Shown here: positions 33,194 to 40,689 of the stretch, piece after piece
Layout: every line of letters starts with the position of its first letter
Numbering within the stretch: position 1 is the stretch's first letter
Origin: Megachile rotundata
Lineage: Eukaryota; Arthropoda; Insecta; Hymenoptera; Megachilidae
Direction: 5' to 3'
Length of the DNA: 64,000 nt
Assembly: GCF_050947335.1 (NCBI RefSeq)
Contig: NC_134993.1
Coordinates: 7,626,001-7,690,000, forward strand
Translations under genes and position numbers: made by a program
Notes under the pieces: model-generated
What the model saw: only the letters and a program-made list of their open reading frames with translations
Told to the model about the DNA's origin: nothing
Databases searched by the model: none

Positions 33194-34357
33194 TTTGATG
33201 GCTAACCCGACCAGCAAGAAATTGCTGGGTCGAGTGCAGCGTCGGCTGGCCATCAGATCGTTCAGAGGGTACCGCACGGTCTCCTATGGGGCGGCGATGA
33301 CTCTAGCCGGGTTTGTCCCCTTCCATTATATGGCGGAGGGAGACGCCAGAGTTTTCTGGCGCCTCCGTGACCTCCGTCAGCAGGGGATTCCCCGGCTGGA
33401 GTCCGAAGTTGAAGCTCTGCAGCGCCAGGCCCTTCGGTTCGCGCTGACGAACTAGCGTGGCGACCTTATACGTCGCTGCACCGAGCAGCGCACCGTAGGG
33501 CCGGTCCTGCCAGTTCTACAGGAATGGCAGGATCACGGCTTCGGAAGGATCACCTACCGGATGACCCAGGTACTCACCGGACATGGATGCTTCGGTGGGT
33601 ACCTGTGGCGGATAGGAAAAGAGGAGACACCATGCTGTCGCCACTGTGATGCTCCGCATGATAATGCAGAGCACACATTGATGGAGTGCCCTGCTTTTGC
33701 AGGGCACCGGGTAGCACTTCAGTGTTATATTGGCTGGGACCTCTCGCTGGCGTCAGTGATTCATGGAATCCTTGCCAGTGAGAGGTCATGGTCAGCTTTC
33801 GCCTCCTTTTGCGAGATTGTCATGTCGCAAAAGGAGGCGGCGGAGGGGGAGGTAGCGCTTCCGCCCGCGGGAGTAGAAGGGGGCGTACGGCGGCACGGGG
33901 TAGCTCCCGTGGCCGCCGTGGCTAGGACGCCCCCTTATGAGAGGGAATGCGACTGCGACAAGCGCAGCTTTACCCTCCCATGTTTTTTGGGAGGACGAAA
34001 GGACGGGTCTGCAGCGAGCAGACCCGTCGGGGCCGCAGGCGTCTGGGGCTGTGGCCCCAGGCGCCATTGCACATGGACCACGGTGGAGCCAGCTCTGGGC
34101 GCGACCTCCCGGAGCTGGGCGTTGAAAGGATGGTGCCAATGGGGGGTCCATTAGACCCTCCGGATGAGGGCACCAAAGTGCAAAAGGGGGGGCGCACCGG
34201 AAAGTATTGTAGTACCAAAAAGGTCCCGGAGCGCCCCCAGACAGAGAAGGTCGCCGTGGGGTTTTTAGCGGGTAGAAATCCCGCATAACCCCGCACCCTC
34301 CCCAAGGGGTGCGGGGTATCTTTGGAAGATTTTCCCCCCGATAAAAAAAAAAAAAAG
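33194..34357 (+). mobile_element. 5'-truncated R1-clade non-LTR retrotransposon
   Basis: It is flanked by a 16-bp target duplication, 'aggtccattcggcact', at 33,178-33,193 and 34,358-34,373, and ends in an A run (34,343-34,356). It contains only the C-terminal end of pol (33,195-33,830) and a GC-rich 3' UTR of about 500 bp. The truncated 5' end, poly(A) tail and target duplication together are diagnostic of target-primed reverse transcription. The large minus-strand frames over the 3' UTR (33,792-34,457) are by-products of GC richness. Confidence 0.9.
33195..33833 (+). pseudogene. R1-clade pol C-terminus with CCHC knuckle
   Basis: One frame, with a single TAG at 33,453, encodes 'LLGRVQRRLAIRSFRGYRTV', 'AAMTLAGFVPF', 'HGCFGGYLWRIGKEETP' and a knuckle C-x2-C-x8-H-x4-C ('CRHCDAPHDNAEHTLMEC'). 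It finishes with 'ERSWSAFASFCEIVMSQKEA'. This is the carboxy end of R1/TRAS/SART-type proteins, after the RT domain. The apurinic-type endonuclease and RT domains are absent through 5' truncation. The knuckle probably binds element RNA or target DNA; that is family knowledge, not visible here. Confidence 0.85.
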
Positions 34358-34470
34358 AGGTCCATTCGGCACTGCTTCGAGGCGGAACGCGTCCAATCGG
34401 TACCGCTTTGAACTGGAACGCGTTGAATCGGGACGCGTGCAATCGGTTGACGTCCAAGTGGGCATCACTC

Positions 34471-34850
34471 CCAGTGTACCTGTCTTGCTGCCATCATCGT
34501 CCATCGGCGGACCCCGTCATGCATTAAATATTATGCACGACAAGTGAGCCATGTCCATACAACTTGGTGCTGCAACGTTCTTTGTAACTTTTACAGCCAA
34601 CCCTGCGTGGCCTGAGATTGAAGATAGTATCAATCCAGAAAATAAACACGACTTAAGGCCCGATATCGGCAATCGTGTTTTCCATTGCAAGCAAAAGCGC
34701 TTCAAGAATTTGGTTACAAAAGAGGCATTCTTCGGTCCTTGCCGATACTACGGCTACTCTGTAGAGATACAGAAGCGACAAATCCCTCATTCCCATTGGA
34801 TCATCGCCGTTGAACCACCGCACAATTCCCGAGAACCCCACCTACTGTGA
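34471..34850 (+). pseudogene. Helitron Rep nuclease domain, HUH part
   Basis: The frame resumes directly after the TIR element with 'LLPSSSIGGPRHALNIMHDK', one TGA, then 'FFVTFTANPAWPEI', 'RPDIGNRVF' and the metal-binding HUH motif in 'IPHSHWIIAVEP' (about 34,785-34,820). HUH nucleases use this His pair plus a downstream Tyr to nick one DNA strand. The Tyr-containing part ('KY..KY' region) is not present: the sequence jumps into the helicase. The element therefore cannot transpose on its own. Confidence 0.85.
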
Positions 34851-35832
34851 CGCAGGCCAACGCTTGATGGCTGCAATACTGATTATCATGGATGAGGCGT
34901 CCATGTGCGAGCGACGGGCACTAATGGCGATGGACCGTATGCTTAAGGATATAACGGGCAATAGTCAACTGCCGTTCGGAGGTAAGATAATATTACTTGG
35001 TGGTGATTTCCGGCAATGTGCACCTGTCATTCCAAACGCGCCCGCAGGTTCGAACATCGCCGAGTCCATTCGTAGCAGTCCCCTTTGGTCGCAATTAAAG
35101 TTGCTTCATCTGACGCAAAACATACGTATTGGACCGGGAGAAGTTGATTTTGCCGCGTACCTTCTCACTATTGGCGACGGTTCCGCCAACGTTCCCGACG
35201 CGGACATAACCAGTATCCCGCAAGACGTATTATTTCATGGGTCGCCTCGAGACCTAATTGACTGGGTTTATAACCGAAATCTTACACAGCCGAACCCCGT
35301 TCATGCCTTGCTTTGTCCCCACAATGATCACTGCGACTTTATTAATAATATTATACTGGACTCGCTCGAAGGAGAATAACGAGTTTATTTCTCGGAAGAT
35401 AAACTCATTGATCCGTCCGCCGAAGCGATTATAGATTATCCGCCAGAACTATTGAACCATGTCGAAGTGGCTGGCCTGCCTCCGCACAAACTGCGTCTCC
35501 GAGTCGGTGCTATTGTTCTACTAATCCGAAATATGTCTCCGGTCGATGGTCTGGTGAACGGAACCAGGCTGCGTATCACCTCTCTTGGCAGTCGGATATT
35601 CCGCGCCAAAATAATAACCGGCACTCACATTGGCCAAGAAGCGATAATTCCCAGAGTAAGATTAACACCAAGCAACAGTACCCTGGGAGTCGCATTTAGC
35701 CGTGAGCAATTCCCGGTGAAGGTCGCATTCGCTATGACTATAAACAAGTCGCAAGGCCAGACACTTCAGCGCGTCGGAATATACCTGAAGGACAGCGTCT
35801 TCGATCACGGCCAGCTGTATGTTGTGGTATTT
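34851..35832 (+). pseudogene. Helitron helicase domain, C-terminal two thirds
   Basis: This is a Pif1-like superfamily 1 helicase that unwinds DNA during rolling-circle transposition. Walker B is visible in 'LIIMDEASMCERRA', then 'IILLGGDFRQCAPVIP', 'LLHLTQNIR', 'VGAIVLLIRNMSPVDGLVNG' and, near the end, 'AFAMTINKSQGQTLQRVGIY' and 'FDHGQLYVV'. Walker A (GGTGKT type) is missing because of the deletion at the left. A TAA at 35,377-35,379 interrupts the frame. The usual 'ALSR' ending is lost at 35,832, where other sequence begins. Confidence 0.87.
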
Positions 35833-35835
35833 TAT

Positions 35836-36650
35836 ACCCGTCTCAAGGAGCCTCCTCGGGAGACCGGAAAGGTCATAGGTCGGGGGCAGAAACCATCTAG
35901 AGAGTGAACGAAGCGCGTATAATATCGTACGAAAGAAATCTGCCGCTGTATTATTTTGTATGTACCGCCGGAGAATGACGTCACGATCAACGAGGGAACG
36001 ACGTACGTCGAGGGAACGCGCCACTACCCTGCCGCTACCCCGCTTGAACCCTACGATAGACCAAGAGAGGCTGCGAAGTAAGAGGAGAAAGGCCAGCGAG
36101 AGAACGACGTTCGCCGAAGAAAAGTGCCGCTTCCCCGCTTCGGCCCTAACGATAGAGGAAGAGAGGCTGTGGAACCGGAGGAGGTCCTGCCGAAGAAGAC
36201 TTCGCTAGAATTCGGAAACTCCGGCCGAGGGTGGGGGAAGGCTACGAGGTGTCCTAATACCGGCGCAAGGGCTCGCGGATCCTTATTCTGTATTTGGCAC
36301 TTGCCTAGCGTTCCGAGTTATCCTAAGAGTTTTTTATCGTTCCGTGAGGAAAAAGTCATCCCGAACCATTGCGCCCCGTGTCTGGACACCTTGGTAAGCC
36401 CCCTCATTTACCACTATCTATGTAAAAGAGCGCGAAATCGAGATTACCATATCGTGGGTTGTCATCCACCTGGCTTGCCATTCACGGGCAGGTTCTGCAA
36501 AGTGTGACCGGAGTGGCTATGTATCGTAGGGAAATTAGTTTAAGTTAGAAGGGTAAACCCGGGGGCCCCTGTCCGGGACGGTTGAGGATCCCGACGTTCG
36601 GACTTTTCGCGTCGTCGAGAGATCGCTTCTCGGCATTTTTTAAGCTCAAC
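35836..36650. other. GC-rich unassigned segment with internal duplication
   Basis: A unit of roughly 80-110 bp containing 'aagagaggctgcgaagtaag' (36,063) is repeated, diverged, near 36,160 ('aagagaggctgtggaaccgg'), giving Arg-rich frames on the plus strand. No protein family is recognised. The start 'tgtggtattttatacccgtc' at 35,823 could be an LTR-type TG end, but no matching CA end was found. It separates two Helitron pieces. Confidence 0.4.
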
Positions 36651-36654
36651 GCAA

Positions 36655-36905
36655 CGAATCCAGTTGTTCGTGAATATCTATACCGTGACATCTCCCAAGG
36701 CTTTATATGAAACAATAACAGAAAAACGTGGATCGCCAGTGTACGGCGAGTGCAGCAAATTGGCCGCATACTTCAAGTACCGCCGGCTAACCCCGAATTG
36801 GTAGCCACTCGCCTATTACTTCATCACGTCAAATGTCCCCGCAGTTGGGACCAGCTATTCACTTACGAAGGCAGAGTGTGCATACGCCCTCCGCCCAAGA
36901 AGCTT
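36655..36905 (+). pseudogene. Second Helitron fragment: region between Rep and helicase
   Basis: In one frame: 'REYLYRDISQGFI', a stop, then 'RVQQIGRILQVPPANPELVA' and 'RLLLHHVKCPRSWDQLFTYE'. This corresponds to the Helitron block preceding the helicase (usually 'W..R..IGR...V.P...E...LRLLL.HV.G..SF..L'). That block is exactly the part lost from the Helitron at 31.7-35.8 kb. It is in the same orientation, 1.8 kb downstream of the deletion point, so it is either a displaced piece of the same insertion or part of a second copy. Confidence 0.7.
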
Positions 36906-37115
36906 GCCACGCCCGCGGCTTAACCAACAGTGGTACTACCTTCGAATAGACGACGCTCGAACCTCACCACCTACTACAATATATTGGTTGGAAACGCAAA
37001 CATAATGCATTAGTAGCCCAACATTCCTTTCCTCTACAAAAATGGAACGACTTCTTTAAAGAATTGAAAAATCATGGAAAATATATTGGTTGGAAACGTA
37101 TACATCCTACATTAA

Positions 37116-38038
37116 GGGGGTCGTCCGGTGTGATGGGTCCAAAAAATCGAAATTTTTTTTTTCCGCTAGATTACTTCTATAATGTCTATAGAATATGCAG
37201 GTAAAAGGATTTTTCGATATTCGACGTCGTTAAAAAGTTACAGACCTAGAACGGAGCAGGTATTCGGAGCGCACGCCAGATGCGCCGAGCTCGCCGCGTT
37301 TTACACATGTTTGCGGCAGCTTATTTTTGAGGGTCGTCGAAGACAACTAGCCTACAGTATTTTACTTTAGTATAATTTATGATAGGGACTTAACCTCTGT
37401 GTGACCTGAGGAGGTTCTTTTAGGAATGACGGTCCTGATGTTTAACGATGGCCCTTGGCTTGACTTGGCCATCGAGTGTTGCAGGACTGATTGTTTAAAA
37501 GGAGGCACAGGTATGTTTGGAAAAGGTAAGTAACCCGACGTTGTATTGCTTACAAGAGAAAAGAAAAAAAGGAGAAATGCTGTCCGCTGGGGATCTAGTT
37601 ACGAAGAAGGGAAGGCGGGGGTGTCTTTTGGTAAAAATACTGTGACTGACCGCTCAGCATTTAGTTCAGTACCTCGTTGACAAGCAGTTTGACAAAGCGA
37701 AAAGAAGAAGTGATAAGAAAGGAAGTAATTTTGACTTAGTTCTAGTTCCGGCTATAGCCATAGGTCTACAGATTAAAATACCGTTTGACTTTTTCATTTC
37801 AGATGAGCAGAACAGCCTGAATCATGTCAGCCAGCGATCGATTATTTCTTCGCACAGGTCTCTTTCGATAGCTGTAAAGGCAATTGTATTCAATATTTTG
37901 GCTTCAAAAAATTCTAGATTACTGTTAAAATGTTAATAAATATATAGTAAAAATGCCAAGCCACTGTGTTTCCATAGTTCGTTTAAAAAAATTTCCCAAA
38001 AAAGCGAAAAAAACCGGCCGCCACATAGGACGACCCCC
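37116..38038. mobile_element. 923-bp TTAA-flanked element, piggyBac-like, non-autonomous
   Basis: TTAA at 37,112-37,115 and 38,039-38,042 flanks ends that are inverted repeats: left 'gggggtcgtccggtgtg', right complement 'gggggtcgtcctatgtg'. TTAA duplications are the hallmark of piggyBac elements. There is no transposase frame; the short frame at 37,182-37,370 has no recognisable motif. The target is the 'gcattaatgg' part of the 102-bp repeat unit, and removing the insert restores that word. Confidence 0.82.
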
Positions 38039-38122
38039 TTAATGGTCCAATATTCCTTTCCTCCACAAGAATGGAACGACTTCTTTAAAGAATTGAAAAA
38101 TCATGGAAACGCATACTCCATG

Positions 38123-38746
38123 TGTTACGTCGCAGCCTATTCTGCGGTTCTTTAACCTTAAAGTGCTGACGCACACCTTGACCTTAGCCGGTTTCCGATT
38201 TCTAGCCTAATCAGGGGAATTCGATGGAGGCTATTTCCGAACTGACTAAGCCTTTTGTTGGTTATACTAGATTTTATTGTATATGTTCCTTACTTACAAT
38301 GCTGATCTCTCTCTCTCTCTCTCTCACACGCACTTACACTCGTGACTGATTGTGGCTTGGTTTCGGGTACTGCTTCGCCCCTCTAGACGTCGATGATAGT
38401 CTTATCTTTCGCGGTGGACCTACGCGATGGCGCACGCACTCCCGGAATTAACTGTTTACGGGTCCTGTATTGTATTATCAGACCCGGAGATACGATACAC
38501 GAATGACCGCTGGCCGAGCGCGAAGGAAACCTCGAAGTATAAAGTCACGAACAATCAACTCTTTACTCGCGTTTGTCGGCGGTTTTTGTACCCGAAAGTG
38601 TGCCAAATCGAGTTCTCATTTGTCACTCATGCACATTTTGGAGTTACGCGATCGCTTTCGCAGAATGCCGCATTAATGCATTCCTGCGAGTCAATTCGGT
38701 CGCGACCCGAATACCGACGGAAAAGGAATATTCCTCGGATGTAACA
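38123..38746. mobile_element. Solo LTR with 4-bp target duplication
   Basis: The insert begins 'tgttacgtcgcagcc' and ends 'cctcggatgtaaca', the TG...CA ends with short inverted repeats of an LTR. 'catg' is duplicated at 38,119-38,122 and 38,747-38,750. At 624 bp with no coding region, an internal (ct)n microsatellite near 38,310-38,326 and no second LTR, it is best read as a solo LTR of an unidentified LTR retrotransposon. It is not related in sequence to the Gypsy LTRs at 7.7-15.8 kb. Confidence 0.78.
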
Positions 38747-38955
38747 CATGCATTAATGGCCCAATATTCCTTTCCTCTACAAGAATGGAACGACTTCTTT
38801 AAAGAATTGAAAAATCATGGCAACTATATTGGTTAGGGACGCATACACCATGCATTAATGGCCTAATACTCCTTTTCTCTACAAGAATGGAACGACTTCT
38901 TTAAAGAATTAAAAATTCATAGAAACTTTATTTTAGCTGGAAACTGCAATATACT

Positions 38956-40300
38956 CCATCCCATGTGAAATAACAAGTCAAAACACCATGGACAGAGTCT
39001 CAAACGCGGCAGGCACAATTCAAGGGATTAAAAAGACATTAGAATTATGCAACATTTCATGAGCTATGACATTTGGCAAAGTTTTATTTTGTCAAGATGA
39101 TCATAATATGGGTTCACGCCATTCTTCTATGGAATACTAACCTAGTCATGAACAAGCTGTATCATTTTGCGAAAGTCAGCTGAGGCTAGTATGAGGTAAT
39201 CTCTAAAGATGAACATTTGTTACCAAAGAACAGTATTTTGAAATCATGTAAGGAGAATGAATTGTCTTGCCAACTGACGACAATATTGTATCGTGGTCGC
39301 CGTACGATTTCTTAAAAAAAAGACGATAAAAACCATCCAGTAATCAGCTGCAATGCCACACCACTTAGTATCCAAAGTACCACGTGTTGGTATTAATATC
39401 TCTCTAGACTGCAAATCAGTTGGCAGTGTAACGCTATCGCTTGAAATTTGACTCAAGTAGTAGGGCGATTGATCCGCGTGAATATTGTTACGAAGAAATT
39501 GCGCCTCTTGATCTGTAAATATAAATTAAGAGCGAGATTTGAAAACCGAACATGTGTCTATGGCGTACAGGAAATTCATTGTTTAAAATATTTTCCATGT
39601 GCGAGCGAACGAGGGAAAGCTACAGGGCCAGAGAACGAAAACAAGGCACTTAGAAAATTCTAAAGACTAGTTTACCATATTACGGACCGTGGAAAATTCA
39701 ACATTTACTAACAATAAGTCACGTTCGATCCTTGAAATTAGCAGATCTCTTGCGACGAAGCGTCTATTCATGCAGCACAAGAGGGTCGTAAATTTACTCG
39801 AGAGTTGCATCCTCATCGACATAAGTTGTTTTTCAAACTTTCGTTAGTTTCTCTGAGTCCCACGCTTTCCCTAAACACATGTGCACGATATCGTCTTGAC
39901 CCTTGGCAGAGCGCCTCCACCTCCACTCACTTGAGGGTGGACCAGGACCAGGAGATGGACCCCACCACCGGACGGGACGGACGCCACCACCATTGGACCA
40001 GGGAGGACCCAAAATTCCAGCGAAGAGGGGAACGACCGAAATCGCGAAAAGACTTCTTTCCGCCAAGTCAGAACGATATCGTACGAGCAGAGAGTCAGTA
40101 CAAATTTTCCTTGCATCGCCTCTGTTGTAACTTAGAAAATAAACAGAAGTTTAACGTAAAAGACTTATTCATTTATCGCGCTTCGAGCAGAACGCTTTAG
40201 CGTTCCACGGGCACCTTACCCACGTCGCGAAAATCCCTAAAGTCCCTATCCCCGCAAGGCATATACGCAACAGCAGTAATATTAAAGTATGCAATCGTTT
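38956..40300. other. Unassigned DNA with a GC-rich part at 39.9-40.1 kb
   Basis: No gene is called. 39,895-40,060 is GC-rich and gives overlapping frames on both strands (for example 39,805-40,200), none with a recognisable domain. A possible AATAAA signal lies at 40,138-40,143 ('aaaataaacag'). This may be the 3' end or LTR of an unidentified element. Confidence 0.35.
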
Positions 40301-40306
40301 GTTTAA

Positions 40307-40683
40307 CCCTTTGCGGACGGGATGGTTCGAAGTGAACCGTACCGTGGGGCCGAGCTCCTGCCGCGATAGTCATTAAAAATTGCCAGCGCATATTTCTGCT
40401 TTAACGCGGTTTTCGTTCATAGCATTCCAAGTCAAATTCTGTACATATTATATGTACATGCACAGATTTATGTGCATGCACACATATACGCGTTTCTCGG
40501 CTCTATCAATTGTTTTCGCGGAACGCATATTTAAGTTTCTCGGCCATACCCACGTATTTACGTGGGACACATATGTGCGTTTCTCGGCTCAATCAACTGT
40601 TTTCGCCAAACGCATATACGAGTTCTTCGGCCAATTTGATGATTTGCGCAGAACGCATATATGCGGCGTTAGTCCGCAAAGGG
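40307..40683. mobile_element. 377-bp piggyBac-type MITE
   Basis: TTAA at 40,303-40,306 and 40,684-40,687 flanks terminal inverted repeats 'ccctttgcggacg' and its complement 'gtccgcaaaggg'. The CCCTTTGC start is typical of piggyBac-family ends. The interior has a degenerate repeat of about 70-90 bp ('cgcatatacg', 'tttctcggc', 'tgttttcgc'), each part seen two to four times. It has no coding capacity: the frame at 40,380-40,820 runs out of the element and is not a gene. Confidence 0.87.
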
Positions 40684-40689
40684 TTAAAG

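Larger units (their letters stand above)
33022..34470. mobile_element. TIR DNA element with 8-bp target duplication, inside the Helitron
   Basis: The flanks are 'ccagtgta' at 33,014-33,021 and 34,471-34,478. The ends are long inverted repeats: 'acttggacgtcgaccgaatg' after 33,033 matches the complement of 'caatcggttgacgtccaagt' ending at 34,459. Similarity continues for about 65 bp into subterminal words such as 'gacgcgttccaattcgaagc'. Without the nested R1-clade insertion the element is only about 270 bp and non-coding. An 8-bp duplication points to hAT, P or Merlin-like mobilisation. Removing it restores the Helitron reading frame across the site. Confidence 0.88.
31730..35835 (+). mobile_element. 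Helitron, internally deleted and invaded
   Basis: Rolling-circle DNA transposon remains in plus orientation: an N-terminal conserved region (31,780-33,021), a Rep nuclease part (34,471-34,850) and a Pif1-type helicase part (34,850-35,832). Between 33,021 and 34,471 lies a nested TIR element. The end of Rep and the start of the helicase have been deleted at about 34,840. Neither a clear 5' TC end nor a 3' hairpin-CTRR end was recognised, so the outer limits are approximate and the fragment is probably truncated on both sides. GC content is well above that of the flanking genome. Confidence 0.88.
36970..38955 (+). repeat. 102-bp tandem repeat array, four units, split by two insertions
   Basis: Unit cores lie at 37,023-37,080, 38,052-38,110, 38,765-38,820 and 38,869-38,925. 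Units 3 and 4 are 102 bp apart. A core of about 58 bp ('aatggaacgacttctttaaa' and neighbours) is nearly identical in all units, while the rest ('tatattggttggaaacgcat', 'gcattaatggcccaatattc') drifts. As 102 is 34 codons, the consensus is an open frame of 34 residues including 'FPLQEWNDFFKELKNHG'. Units 1-2 are separated by the TTAA element and units 2-3 by a solo LTR. A lone core is at 27,746. Confidence 0.85.

Noticed and set aside
33792..34457. 221-codon minus-strand ORF and other large frames near 34 kb
   Set aside because: It lies over the GC-rich 3' UTR and poly(A) tail of the R1-clade element and into the TIR of the surrounding element. GC richness alone explains the absence of stops, and no domain is visible.
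39805..40200. 131-codon frame with overlapping minus-strand frames
   Set aside because: No domain is visible. The open length is explained by the GC-rich, Pro/Gly-coding patch at 39.9-40.1 kb open on both strands. It is probably an element's untranslated part.
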